In this document: positions 1-8,094 of the stretch, in pieces | Numbering within the stretch: the first letter of the stretch is position 1 | How the letters are laid out: every line of letters starts with the position of its first letter | NCBI GenBank assembly: GCA_946480925.1 | Contig: CAMLLU010000012.1 | Location: 1 to 64,000, forward strand | From: an uncultured Rivibacter sp. | GTDB taxonomy: Bacteria > Pseudomonadota > Gammaproteobacteria > Burkholderiales > Burkholderiaceae | DNA: 64,000 nucleotides | Direction: 5' to 3' | The notes under the pieces: generated by a model | What the model was told of the DNA's origin: nothing | The model's input: the letters and a program-made list of their open reading frames with translations, nothing else | Database searches by the model: none | Position numbers and translations under genes: made by a program

Positions 1-308
1 GCCAGCGCGCCGATGAAGCCGGCCACCGACCCCACCGAGAGGTCGATGTGCCCGGCCACGATGACCAGCAGCATGCCCAGCGCCATGATGACGATGTAGC
101 TGTTCTGCAGCACCAGGTTCGTGAGGTTCAACGGCTTGAGCAGCGTGCCCTCGGTGGCCACCTGGAAGAAGCCCATGATGGCCACGAGCGACAGCAACAT
201 GCCGTACTCGCGGATGTTGTGCTTCAGGAAGCTGCCGTAGCGCTTGCCCTGGGTGACGGCAGGAGCCGGAGGCTGCTCAGCGGCGACGTGGTCAGGCGTG
301 GTACTCAA
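1..308 (-). CDS. gguB: Sugar ABC transporter permease, GguB/XylH-like (partial, N-terminal end)
   Basis: Inner-membrane permease of a CUT2-type sugar importer; only the first 102 codons lie in the window and the gene continues past base 1. Translation gives a polar N-terminus, a first hydrophobic segment around [16 protein letters not shown] and then the family-typical [20 protein letters not shown], a signature of XylH/RbsC/GguB permeases. The start is a TTG at 308-306, overlapping the end of gguA (its TGA is at 294-292), so the two are translationally coupled. It should pair with the GguA ATPase and the ChvE-like and YtfQ-like binding proteins encoded just upstream. In Agrobacterium the gguAB pair sits with chvE. 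Substrate (L-arabinose, galactose, fucose or xylose) is inferred from context. Confidence 0.85.
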   Translation of the reverse strand, partial: MSTTPDHVAAEQPPAPAVTQGKRYGSFLKHNIREYGMLLSLVAIMGFFQVATEGTLLKPLNLTNLVLQNSYIVIMALGMLLVIVAGHIDLSVGSVAGFIGAL

Positions 309-1854
309 CTGCTTTGTCCTTCTGCGCAGCGCGCATGATCGCGCGCATGATCGATTCCTGCGAGGCCTCCGGAGCCGAAAGTTCGGCCACGAAGCTGCCT
401 TCGTTCATCACGTAAATGCGGTCGCACATGCCGAGCAACTCGGGCATTTCCGATGAGATCATCACGACGCACTTGCCCTCGTCGGCCAGCTTCGCCATGA
501 GCGAATAGATCTCGAACTTCGCGCCCACGTCGATGCCGCGCGTCGGCTCGTCGAGGATCAGCACCTCGGGCTTGCCGAACAGCCACTTCGCCAGCACCAC
601 CTTCTGCTGGTTGCCGCCGGAGAGGTTGACCACGCGCTGCAGCACGTCGGCGCAGCGGATGTTGAGCTGGCGCCGCCAGGTGCTGGCCACCGCGTATTCG
701 CGGCCGGGGTCGATGACCGCACGCTTCGACACGCCGGGCAGGTGGGCCAGGCTCACGTTGTGCTGGATGCTGTCTTCGAGCACCAGCCCCAGGCCCTTGC
801 GGTCTTCGGTCACGTAGGCCAGGCCGGCGTCGATGGCCTTCTGCACCGTGTTCACGTCCACCGTGCGGCCGTTCACGCGCACCTCGCCGCTGATGCGCTG
901 GCCCCATGAGCGGCCGAACACGCTCATCGCGAGCTCGGTGCGGCCAGCGCCCATGAGTCCCGCGATGCCCACGATCTCGCCGCGGCGGGCATTGAGGTTC
1001 ACGCCCTTCACCACCATGCGATCGCCGTGGATGGGGTGGAACACGTGCCAGTCGCGCACTTCGAAGGCCACGTCGCCTGGGCGCGGCGTGCGCTTGGGGT
1101 AGCGGTCTTTCAGCTCGCGACCGACCATCGCGCGGATGATGCGGTCTTCGCTCACCGGCTCGCGCTTGCAATCGAAGCTTTCGACCGTGGAGCCGTCGCG
1201 CAGCACGGTAATGGCATCGGCCACGCGCGAGATCTCGTTGAGCTTGTGCGAGATGAGGATGGAGGAGATGCCCTGCGCCTTGAACTCCAGCAGCAGCGAC
1301 AGCAGTGCATCGCTGTCACGTTCGTTCAGGCTGGCGGTGGGCTCGTCCAGTATGAGCAGCCGCACCTTCTTCGACAGCGCCTTGGCGATCTCCACCAGCT
1401 GCTGCTTGCCGGTGCCCAGGTGCGTGACCAGCGTGTTGGGCGACTCGGCCAGGCCCACCTTGGCCAAGAGCTCCTGCGTCCTGCGGTAAGCCACTGCCCA
1501 GTCGATCACGCCACGCCGAGCCGGCTCGTTGCCGAGGAAGATGTTCTCGGCGATCGACAGCAGCGGCACCAGCGCCAGCTCCTGGTGAATGATCACGATG
1601 CCGGCCTCTTCGCTGTCGGCAATGCCGGTGAAGCGGCGCTCCACGCCGTCGAAGAGGATCTCGCCTTCGTAGCTGCCATGCGGGTACACGCCCGACAGCA
1701 CCTTCATCAGCGTGGACTTGCCCGCGCCGTTTTCACCGACCACGGCGTGGATCTCGCCAGCGCGCACGGTGAGGTTCACGTTGTCGAGCGCCACGACACC
1801 CGGAAAGGTCTTCCGGATGCCACGCATTTCGAGCAGGGACGATGGTTCCTTCAT
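292..1854 (-). CDS. gguA: Sugar ABC transporter ATP-binding protein, GguA/XylG-like
   Basis: Cytoplasmic ATPase of a CUT2 monosaccharide importer; 520 residues with two tandem ABC domains, the usual size of XylG/GguA. The first domain carries Walker [10 protein letters not shown], and Walker [12 protein letters not shown]; the second has the degenerate P-loop GLMGAGRTE typical of the second half of this family, then signature LSGGNQQK and [13 protein letters not shown]. The longer reading frame extends to 1929, but the ATG at 1854 begins [20 protein letters not shown], which matches the family start; the extra N-terminus is encoded by an intergenic palindromic repeat and is unlikely to be protein. 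It lies 118 bases after chvE and overlaps the permease start. Confidence 0.93.
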   Translation of the reverse strand: MKEPSSLLEMRGIRKTFPGVVALDNVNLTVRAGEIHAVVGENGAGKSTLMKVLSGVYPHGSYEGEILFDGVERRFTGIADSEEAGIVIIHQELALVPLLSIAENIFLGNEPARRGVIDWAVAYRRTQELLAKVGLAESPNTLVTHLGTGKQQLVEIAKALSKKVRLLILDEPTASLNERDSDALLSLLLEFKAQGISSILISHKLNEISRVADAITVLRDGSTVESFDCKREPVSEDRIIRAMVGRELKDRYPKRTPRPGDVAFEVRDWHVFHPIHGDRMVVKGVNLNARRGEIVGIAGLMGAGRTELAMSVFGRSWGQRISGEVRVNGRTVDVNTVQKAIDAGLAYVTEDRKGLGLVLEDSIQHNVSLAHLPGVSKRAVIDPGREYAVASTWRRQLNIRCADVLQRVVNLSGGNQQKVVLAKWLFGKPEVLILDEPTRGIDVGAKFEIYSLMAKLADEGKCVVMISSEMPELLGMCDRIYVMNEGSFVAELSAPEASQESIMRAIMRAAQKDKAVEYHA

Positions 1855-1871
1855 GGATGCACGTAGTCTCG

Positions 1872-1963
1872 TACTCCCTCTTCCATCTGTGGAAGAGGGT
1901 GGGGTGAGGGGCCAGTGCGCCGCTCTCACCCCCGCCTTCTCCCGCCGAGCAGGAGAAGGAGCT
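1872..1963. repeat. Intergenic palindromic repeat, family A (copy 1)
   Basis: Two head-to-head hairpins, the second being CTCCCGCC..GGAGAAGGAGC, joined by GGTGGGGTGAGGGG and CTCACCCCCGCC. A near-identical arrangement occurs at 15795-15883 and half a copy at 11117-11150. It lies between chvE and gguA and may form a stem-loop that adjusts expression of the two. Confidence 0.7.
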
Positions 1964-1972
1964 GGTCCCTGC

Positions 1973-3037
1973 TTACTTGATTTGGCTCTCTTTGTAGTAG
2001 CCGCTGCCTACCAGCACCTGCTTCCAGTTCGAGGCGTCCACGCTCACCGGCTTCAGCAGGTACGAGGGCACCACCTTCGTGCCGTTGTTGTAGGTCTTGG
2101 TGTCGTTGATGGTCGGCTGCTTGCCCGAGAGCACGGCATCCACCAGATCCACCGTTACCTTGGCGAGCTCACGCGTGTCCTTGAACACCGTCGAATACTG
2201 CTCCCCGCGCAGGATGGACTTCACGGAAGGGACCTCGGCGTCCTGGCCGCTCACCACCGGCATCGGCTGCTTGGGCGAGCCATAGCCCACGCCTTTCAGC
2301 GACGACAGGATGCCGATCGACAGCCCGTCGTACGGGCTCAGCACCGCATCGACGCGTGCGCCCGAGTAGTAGGCCGACAGCAGGTTGTCCATGCGGGACT
2401 GCGCCACCGCGCCGTCCCAGCGCAGCGTGCCCACCTTGTCCATGCCCATCTGCTTGCTGCGCACCACCAGCTTGCCGCTGTCGATATGGGGCTTGAGCAC
2501 GCTCATCGCGCCGTCGTAGAAGAAGAACGCGTTGTTGTCGTCGGGCGAGCCGCCGAAGAGCTCGATGTTGAACGGGCCCTTGCCCTGCTTCAGCCCCAGC
2601 TTGTCGACGATGGAGTTGGCCTGCAGCACACCGACCTGGAAGTTGTCGAAGGTGGTGTAGTAGTCCACGTTCTTGGAGTTGCGGATCAGCCGGTCGTAGG
2701 CGATGACCTTCACGCCCTTGTCGGCAGCCTTCTGCAGCGCGTTCGACAGCGTGGTGCCGTCGATGGCCGCGATCACCAGCACCTTGGCGCCCTTGGTGAT
2801 CATGTTCTCCACCTGGGCCAGCTGGTTCGGGATGTCGTCCTCGGCGTACTGCAGGTCGGTCTTGTAGCCCTTGGCCTGGAAGTACTTGACCATGTTCTCG
2901 CCGTCGGAAATCCAGCGAGCCGACGACTTGGTCGGCATCGCGATGCCGATGGTGGCCTTGTCCTGCGCGGCGGCCGGTTGCAGCGCGGCGGCCATCACCA
3001 GCGCGCCCGCAGCGAACAAAGAAATCAAACGCTTCAT
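1973..3037 (-). CDS. chvE: Periplasmic multiple-sugar-binding protein, ChvE-like
   Basis: Periplasmic binding protein for monosaccharides, delivering them to the GguAB importer. 354 residues, the length of Agrobacterium ChvE, which binds galactose, arabinose, glucose and acidic sugars and also feeds the virulence sensor VirA. A Sec signal peptide ([20 protein letters not shown], cleavage near AAA-QD) is followed by the type I periplasmic-binding fold with [16 protein letters not shown], the YDRLI hinge motif and [10 protein letters not shown] near the C-terminal lobe. The ribosome site AGAGGAG lies 8-10 bases before the ATG. It is the second binding-protein gene in this operon, after ytfQ. 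Divergent gbpR upstream of the operon fits the gbpR/chvE pairing seen in Agrobacterium and Azospirillum. Confidence 0.9.
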   Translation of the reverse strand: MKRLISLFAAGALVMAAALQPAAAQDKATIGIAMPTKSSARWISDGENMVKYFQAKGYKTDLQYAEDDIPNQLAQVENMITKGAKVLVIAAIDGTTLSNALQKAADKGVKVIAYDRLIRNSKNVDYYTTFDNFQVGVLQANSIVDKLGLKQGKGPFNIELFGGSPDDNNAFFFYDGAMSVLKPHIDSGKLVVRSKQMGMDKVGTLRWDGAVAQSRMDNLLSAYYSGARVDAVLSPYDGLSIGILSSLKGVGYGSPKQPMPVVSGQDAEVPSVKSILRGEQYSTVFKDTRELAKVTVDLVDAVLSGKQPTINDTKTYNNGTKVVPSYLLKPVSVDASNWKQVLVGSGYYKESQIK

Positions 3038-3070
3038 TTACTTGCTCCTCTATTCACAACGGAGACCCAA

Positions 3071-3132
3071 CCCGGTTGGCGCCGTGGATCCGGCCTTGCC
3101 GGTCCCGCCAGCGCCGCCCCGGGAATGGGCCA
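3071..3132. repeat. GC-rich intergenic repeat (family C-like)
   Basis: Short GC-rich element with GGATCCGGCCTTGCCGGTCC, a small hairpin. Its core recurs inverted or diverged at 17345-17375 (GGATCCGGCTTTGCCGGTCC). It fills the gap between ytfQ and chvE. Confidence 0.5.
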
Positions 3133-4098
3133 TCAGTACTTCCTTTTGGGGAACTCTTTGGCGGCCACTTCCATGGGGAAGATGGTCTCTTCGGTCACGA
3201 TGCGCTTGGGCAGCTGCTTGCCGGCCTTCAGGTCCTTCACGGCCTGCATCAGCTGCGGCCCGAGCAACGGGCTGCATTCGACGGTGACGTTGAGCTTGCC
3301 GGCCATCATGGCTTCGAAGGCGCCCTTCACCGCGTCGATCGAGATGATGACGATGTCCTTGGCCGGTTTCAGGCCCGCTTCTTCGATGGCCTGGATGGCG
3401 CCGATGGCCATGTCGTCGTTGTGCGCGTACAGCACATTGATCTTCTTGCCCTCGGCCTTCAGGAAGGCTTCCATCACTTCCTTGCCCTTGGCGCGGGTGA
3501 AGTCGCCGGTCTGCGAGCGGATGACCTTGAAGCGCGGCTGCGCCTTGATGATCTCCTCGAAGCCGCGCTTGCGGTCGATGGCGGGTGCCGAGCCCACGGT
3601 GCCTTGCAGCTCGACGATGTTCACGTCGCCGGTGGCCTTGTAGTTCTCGAGCAGCCAGCGGCCGGCCTTGCGGCCTTCTTCCAGGAAGTCCGAGCCCATG
3701 AACGAGACCCACAGCGAGTCGTCCTTCACGTTGACGGCGCGGTCGGTCAGGATCACCGGGATCTTGGCCGCCTTGGCTTCACGCAGCACGGTCTCCCAGC
3801 CGCTTTCCACCACCGGTGAGAAGGCGATCACGTCGACCTTCTGTGCGATGAAGGAGCGAATCGCCTTGATCTGGTTCTCCTGCTTCTGCTGCGCGTCGGA
3901 GAACTTGAGCTCGATGCCGGCCTCCTTGGCGGCCGACTTGATCGACTCGGTGTTCGCAGTGCGCCATTCGCTTTCGGCGCCGATCTGCGAAAAACCCAGC
4001 ACGATCTTCTTCTGCTGGGCGAATGCGTGAAGCGGCAGCCCGGCGCTCATCGCGGCGGCGGCCAGGGTGGTTACAACGGTACGTCGGTTGTGATTCAT
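3133..4098 (-). CDS. ytfQ: Sugar ABC transporter substrate-binding protein, YtfQ-like
   Basis: Periplasmic binding protein of the YtfQ (galactofuranose-binding) branch of the RbsB/PBP type I family; 321 residues against about 318 in E. coli YtfQ. The N-terminus MNHNRRTVVTTLAAAAMSAG has a paired arginine and hydrophobic core, so export may be Tat- or Sec-dependent, with cleavage near AFA-QQ. Family residues seen are KIVLGFSQIGAESEWR, ILTDRAV, YAHNDDMAIGAIQA and ISIDAVKGA. The ribosome site AGAGGAG precedes the ATG. No separate ytfRT ATPase/permease genes are visible nearby, so it probably shares GguAB with the ChvE-like protein, widening the substrate range to furanose forms (L-arabinofuranose or galactofuranose). 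That sharing is inference. Confidence 0.88.
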   Translation of the reverse strand: MNHNRRTVVTTLAAAAMSAGLPLHAFAQQKKIVLGFSQIGAESEWRTANTESIKSAAKEAGIELKFSDAQQKQENQIKAIRSFIAQKVDVIAFSPVVESGWETVLREAKAAKIPVILTDRAVNVKDDSLWVSFMGSDFLEEGRKAGRWLLENYKATGDVNIVELQGTVGSAPAIDRKRGFEEIIKAQPRFKVIRSQTGDFTRAKGKEVMEAFLKAEGKKINVLYAHNDDMAIGAIQAIEEAGLKPAKDIVIISIDAVKGAFEAMMAGKLNVTVECSPLLGPQLMQAVKDLKAGKQLPKRIVTEETIFPMEVAAKEFPKRKY

Positions 4099-4224
4099 TG
4101 ATGTCTCCTCTGTGCTCGACGAACGGTGCGGTTGTGTTGCGGTGCACGCGGTGGGATGGAAGTGCTGCGGGCGGATGCTCCTTTTTTCTCTCTCTGGTTC
4201 TCTGTTCTGTTCAGTTCAGGCTCG

Positions 4225-5670
4225 TCAGGCCAGCCCGGCGTGCGTGTACGCGGTCTTGACCGTCGTGTAGAACTCGGCAGCGTAGCGGCCCTGCTCGCGC
4301 GGGCCGTAGCTGGAACCCTTGCGCCCGCCGAAGGGTACGTGGAAGTCCACGCCGGCGGTGGGCAGGTTCACCATCACCATGCCCGCCTGCGCATGGCGCT
4401 TGAAGTGCGTGGCGTGGGCCAGCGAGGTGGTGCAGATGCCGGCGCACAGGCCGAAGGCCGTGTCGTTGGCCAATGCCAGCGCGTGTTCGTAGTCGTTGGC
4501 GCGGATCACGCAGGCCACCGGGCCGAAGATCTCTTCGCGCGCGATGCGGTGCTCGGGCTGCGCGATGAAGAGCGCGGGGCTCAGGTAGTAGCCCTCGGTG
4601 TCGCGCTTCAGGCGCTCCCCGCCGCACAGCCATTCGGCACCTTCGCTGCGGCCGATCTCGATGTAGGAAAGATCCTGCTCGAGCTGGGCCTGGCTCACCA
4701 CCGGGCCGATCTCGGTGCCGCGCTTGCAGGCATGGTCGGTCACCAGCGCCTCGGTGCGCTCGCGCAGGCGCCGCACGAAGCGGTCGAAGATCTCGGCCTC
4801 CACGATGATCCGGCTCGAGGCCGTACAGCGCTGGCCGGTCGAGAAGAAGGCGCCTTGCACCGCGCAGTCCACCGCGCGTTCCAGGTCGGCGTCGGCGCAC
4901 ACCACCAGCGGGTTCTTGCCGCCCATTTCGAGCTGCACCTTGGCGCGCCGCTGGCTCGCGGCCTTCAAGATGCCTTCGCCCACACCCACGGATCCGGTGA
5001 AGCTCAGCGCATCGACGAGCGGGCTGTCCACCATCGTCTGGCCCACGAGGCGGCCCGAGCCCATCACCAGGTTGAACACGCCGGCCGGCAGCCCCGCGCG
5101 GCTGATGATCTCGGCCAGCGCCCAGCCGCAGCCGGGCACCAGCTCGGCCGGCTTGAGCACCACCGTGTTGCCGTAGGCCAGCGCCGGGGCCACCTTCCAC
5201 GCGGGAATGGCGAGCGGGAAGTTCCACGGCGCAATGAGCCCCACCACGCCCACCGGCTCGCGGGTCACGTCCACGTCGATGCCGGGGCGCACAGAGGCCA
5301 TCTTCTCGCCCGGGATGCGCAACGCCTCGCCGGCAAAGAACTTGAAGATCTGTCCGGCGCGCCCGGCCTCGCCCACGGCCTCGGGCAGCGTCTTGCCCTC
5401 TTCACGCGCAAGCAGGCGGCCCAGTTCGTCCTTGCGCGCCAGGATCTCGGTGCCGATCGCGTCGAGCACCTCGAAGCGCCGCTGCGGCGTGCTGTGCGCC
5501 CAGCTGTCGCGCGCATCGGCTGCGGCGCGGATGGCGGCTTCGGTCTGCGAAGCGTCGGCCCGCGCGAACTCGCCCACCACGTCGGCGAGGTCCGAAGGGT
5601 TCTCGCTCACGCCGATGGTCACGCCGGTTTCCCAGCGGCCGTTGATGTAGTTCTTGAACGTCTGAGTCAT
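4225..5670 (-). CDS. Alpha-ketoglutarate semialdehyde dehydrogenase (2,5-dioxovalerate dehydrogenase)
   Basis: NAD(P)-dependent aldehyde dehydrogenase oxidising 2-oxoglutarate semialdehyde to 2-oxoglutarate, the last step of non-phosphorylative L-arabinose and hexarate catabolism. It is 481 residues, the size of the Azospirillum enzyme. Catalytic residues are visible: Asn150 in PWNFP, Glu248 in LEMGG and the nucleophile Cys282 in GQRCTASS, with the nucleotide-binding FTGSVGVG at 224-231. The N-terminus MTQTFKNYINGRW is typical. It stands between gguC and ytfQ in a co-directional array, so pathway end and uptake are probably co-expressed. The exact aldehyde substrate is inferred from neighbours (gguC here, arabonate dehydratase at 34051); a more general semialdehyde dehydrogenase role cannot be excluded. 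Confidence 0.85.
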   Translation of the reverse strand: MTQTFKNYINGRWETGVTIGVSENPSDLADVVGEFARADASQTEAAIRAAADARDSWAHSTPQRRFEVLDAIGTEILARKDELGRLLAREEGKTLPEAVGEAGRAGQIFKFFAGEALRIPGEKMASVRPGIDVDVTREPVGVVGLIAPWNFPLAIPAWKVAPALAYGNTVVLKPAELVPGCGWALAEIISRAGLPAGVFNLVMGSGRLVGQTMVDSPLVDALSFTGSVGVGEGILKAASQRRAKVQLEMGGKNPLVVCADADLERAVDCAVQGAFFSTGQRCTASSRIIVEAEIFDRFVRRLRERTEALVTDHACKRGTEIGPVVSQAQLEQDLSYIEIGRSEGAEWLCGGERLKRDTEGYYLSPALFIAQPEHRIAREEIFGPVACVIRANDYEHALALANDTAFGLCAGICTTSLAHATHFKRHAQAGMVMVNLPTAGVDFHVPFGGRKGSSYGPREQGRYAAEFYTTVKTAYTHAGLA

Positions 5671-5703
5671 GCCGACACCCTGCTCGCCGAGTACGGCGAT
5701 CGA

Positions 5704-5752
5704 CCCTCCGGGAGGGGCGGGCCTTGCTTGGGGCGGCCCGGCGCAGCGGCCC
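5704..5752. repeat. GC-rich intergenic repeat (family C')
   Basis: Contains CCTTGCTTGGGGCGGCCCGG, found again in inverted orientation at 54993-55020 and shortened at 33915-33933. It sits between gguC and the aldehyde dehydrogenase gene. No coding potential seen. Confidence 0.55.
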
Positions 5753-5794
5753 TTGAAAGATGAATCGGCACGGAGTGCCTCATGTCTCGATGCA

Positions 5795-6799
5795 TCACAG
5801 CGCTTTCACATGGCCGGGTGCAAAGCCTTCGGGCTCCACAGCCAGCGTGTTGCTCAACGGCGCGCCCAGCGCCGGCAGGTCGATCTCGAAACGGTCACCG
5901 GGCTGCACCCGCACGCCGTCGGCAAAGCTCAACGTCGCGGTGCCGAAGAAGTGCAGATGCACGTCGCCCGGGCGGCGGTGCGCCGCGTATTTGAAGTGGT
6001 GGTATTCCAGGTTGGCCAGCGTGTGGCACATGTTGGCCTCGCCGGTGGCGAAGGGTTTCTTCCACACCAGCTCGTCGCCGCGCCACACGCGGCTTTCGCC
6101 TTGCAGATCAGCCGGCAGCGGGCCGGTGCACAGCTCGGGGCCTACCGAGCAGGCGCGCAGCTTCGAATGCGCGAGCAACAGGTAGTTCTGCCGCTCGGTC
6201 ACGTGGTCTGAAAACTCGTTGCCGATGGCAAAGCCCAGCCGGTGCGGCGTGCCGTCGGGGCCGACCAGGTAGAGCCCCACCAGCTCGGGCTCCTCGCCGC
6301 CGTCGAGCGCGAAGCTGGGTGAATGCAAGGGCGTGCCGGGTGCCGCCACGATGTGGCCGTTGCCCTTGTAGAACCACTCGGGCTGCGCGCCCACTTCGCC
6401 CGCGGGCGGGCGGCCGCCATCGAGGCCCCACTTGAACATGCGCATCGAGTCCGACAGCGTGGCCTCGTCGGCCGCGGCCTTCTGGTGCATTGCATCGCGC
6501 GTGGCCGCGCTGCCCAGGTGGGTAAGGCCGGTGCCGCTGACGAGGCAGTGCGCCGGGTCAGGGTGGGTGAGTGGCGGCAGCACGCGCTGGCCGCTCAGCA
6601 GGTCGGCATAGGGCAGCGGGGCGCGGGGGCCCAGTGCACCTTCGGCCACCGCATCGATCGGCAGCCCGCGCGCGAGGGCCGCTTGGGCCAGCGCATAGGT
6701 CGACTCGAACCCTTCGACCACCCGCACCGTCGCGCCGGTGGAGCTCACGGCTCCTACGCGACGCTGGCCCTGGTCGTCGAGAAACTGGATCAGGCGCAT
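5795..6799 (-). CDS. gguC: AraD1/GguC family protein (FAH superfamily), candidate 2-keto-3-deoxy-L-arabonate dehydratase
   Basis: Member of the fumarylacetoacetate hydrolase superfamily, 334 residues; orthologues are gguC in Agrobacterium and are called AraD1 family. The start at 6799 gives MRLIQFLDDQGQRRVGAVS, the family N-terminus; the longer frame to 6871 has no homology-like sequence. The FAH fold shows acidic metal-ligand region EPELVGLYLVGPDGTPHRLG and the following GFAIGNEFSDHVTE. No DapA-type AraD dehydratase is visible in the window although the neighbouring dehydrogenase, dehydratase and lactonase complete the rest of the L-arabinose pathway, so this protein is the best candidate for the dehydration of L-2-keto-3-deoxyarabonate. 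It is first in the minus-strand operon, divergent from gbpR. Confidence 0.85.
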   Translation of the reverse strand: MRLIQFLDDQGQRRVGAVSSTGATVRVVEGFESTYALAQAALARGLPIDAVAEGALGPRAPLPYADLLSGQRVLPPLTHPDPAHCLVSGTGLTHLGSAATRDAMHQKAAADEATLSDSMRMFKWGLDGGRPPAGEVGAQPEWFYKGNGHIVAAPGTPLHSPSFALDGGEEPELVGLYLVGPDGTPHRLGFAIGNEFSDHVTERQNYLLLAHSKLRACSVGPELCTGPLPADLQGESRVWRGDELVWKKPFATGEANMCHTLANLEYHHFKYAAHRRPGDVHLHFFGTATLSFADGVRVQPGDRFEIDLPALGAPLSNTLAVEPEGFAPGHVKAL

Positions 6800-6960
6800 C
6801 TGTCTCACTCCTGTGCAGCCGCGCATCGCCACCGCCTTGGGCGGCCCGCGCGAACCTGTTTTGGGGCGCATGGTAGGGATGCGACCGATAACTGCCTAAT
6901 AGTTTTTCAGCGCGTTGCTATATACGATTTGGGATATCGGCCCCAGCTTTACCTCTCTGC
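6800..6960. promoter_or_regulatory. Divergent gguC/gbpR regulatory region with possible LysR site
   Basis: A 161-bp A/T-richer gap between divergent genes. It holds AACT-N7-AGTT at 6890-6904, an interrupted dyad of the LysR type, and TTGCTATATACGATTTGGG at 6915-6933. AGTTTTTCAGCGCG at 6901-6914 is repeated exactly at 24911-24924 upstream of the GH35 gene. GbpR is the obvious candidate to bind here, controlling both itself and the gguC operon; no binding data are available. Confidence 0.5.
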
Positions 6961-7914
6961 ATGACCAACTACACCCACTGGTTCATCCGCGCCCGTTTGA
7001 AGACCCGCCAGCTCCTGCTGCTGGTGGCCATGGAAGAGGAGGGCAACATCAACCGCGCGGCCCAGGTGCTCAACATGACGCAGCCGGCCGCTTCCAAGCT
7101 GCTGAAGGACCTGGAAGACATGCTGGGCGTGCAGCTGTTCGACCGGCTGCCGCGCGGCATGCGGCCCACCTGGTACGGGGAAACCATGATCCGCCACGCC
7201 CGCATGGCGCTGGCCAGCCTTTCGCAGGCGCACGACGAGATCGAGGCGCTGAAGGCCGGCCGCTACGGGCAGGTGAGCGTGGGCGCCATCACCGCGCCCG
7301 GGCTCACGCTCATGCCGGCCGCAGTAGCGCTGGTGAAGCAGCAGCACCCGAGCCTGCGCGTCTCATTGCAGATCGAGACCAGCGACGTGCTGATGGAGCG
7401 CCTGGCGCAGGGCAAGCTCGACATGGTGGTGGGCCGCCTGTTCGAGCGCCACGACAAGACCGACCTGCGCTACGAGGCGATGGTGGAAGAGCCGGTGAGC
7501 GCCGTGGTGCGCCCGGGCCACCCCATGCTGGGCGTGGCGCGCCTGGCGCTGCGCGACATGGTGAGCTCCGGCTGGATCGTGCCGCCTTCGGGCAGCGTGC
7601 TGCGCCACCGCTTCGAACTGATGTTCCAGGAAGAGAGCCTGGAAGCGCCGGCCAACCTCATCGAGACCACCGCGCTGCTGTTCATGACCAAGATGCTGCA
7701 GCAGAGCGACCTGATCGGCGTGGTGGCCACCGACGTGGCGCGCTACTACGCCGACCACGGGCTGGTGGCGCTGCTGCCCATCGAGCTGCCCTGCAAGATG
7801 GACGCCTTCGGCCTCATCACCCGCACCGACCGGCTGCTGTCGCCGGCGGCGACGGTGATGCTGGAGGCGATCAAGGCTGCGGCGGGTGAGGTGTACGGCT
7901 GTGCGTTGGACTAG
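6961..7914 (+). CDS. gbpR: LysR-type transcriptional regulator, GbpR-like
   Basis: DNA-binding regulator, 317 residues. An N-terminal winged helix-turn-helix (about residues 15-75: ARLKTRQLLLLVAMEEEGNI, then AAQVLNMTQPAASKLLKDLE) is followed by the two-lobed effector domain from about residue 95. The slightly longer leader MTNYTHWFIRARLKTRQ is typical of the GbpR/CbgR group. In Agrobacterium GbpR controls the chvE operon in response to galactose, arabinose and fucose; its divergent place before gguC-ALDH-ytfQ-chvE-gguAB supports the same role. The stop codon overlaps by bases with the convergent end of a GMC oxidoreductase remnant, a sign of local deletion downstream. Confidence 0.9.
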   Translation: MTNYTHWFIRARLKTRQLLLLVAMEEEGNINRAAQVLNMTQPAASKLLKDLEDMLGVQLFDRLPRGMRPTWYGETMIRHARMALASLSQAHDEIEALKAGRYGQVSVGAITAPGLTLMPAAVALVKQQHPSLRVSLQIETSDVLMERLAQGKLDMVVGRLFERHDKTDLRYEAMVEEPVSAVVRPGHPMLGVARLALRDMVSSGWIVPPSGSVLRHRFELMFQEESLEAPANLIETTALLFMTKMLQQSDLIGVVATDVARYYADHGLVALLPIELPCKMDAFGLITRTDRLLSPAATVMLEAIKAAAGEVYGCALD

Positions 7915-8089
7915 AGACCTACACCCCCCCGCGACAGCAGGATGTCCGCCATGCGCTCGTCGACGATCACCGTGGCGCCATCGTGTTGGACACCTGCGGC
8001 ATCACCGACGCATCGGCGATCGACAGCCCTTCGGGGCCCCGCACCGCGAGCCGGGCATTGACCACGGCCATCTTGTCGCGGTCCACAAC
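7911..8089 (-). pseudogene. GMC oxidoreductase C-terminal remnant (frameshifted)
   Basis: Minus-strand translation reads VNARLAVRGPEGLSIADASV then MPQVSNT in one frame and, after the loss of one base near 7975-7982, TVIVDERMADILLS in the next. Joined, these match the conserved C-terminus of GMC (choline dehydrogenase-like) flavoproteins, where a single C restored in GCGCCACGG gives the usual N-A-P-T. Only about 55 codons remain, without FAD-binding N-terminus, so it cannot be functional. It is wedged between the ends of gbpR and galM. Confidence 0.75.
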
Positions 8090-8094
8090 GGGCC

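Noticed and set aside
4126..5763. Long plus-strand open frame (545 codons) opposite the aldehyde dehydrogenase
   Set aside because: Arg/His/Ala-rich shadow translation of a clear minus-strand gene; no family motif.
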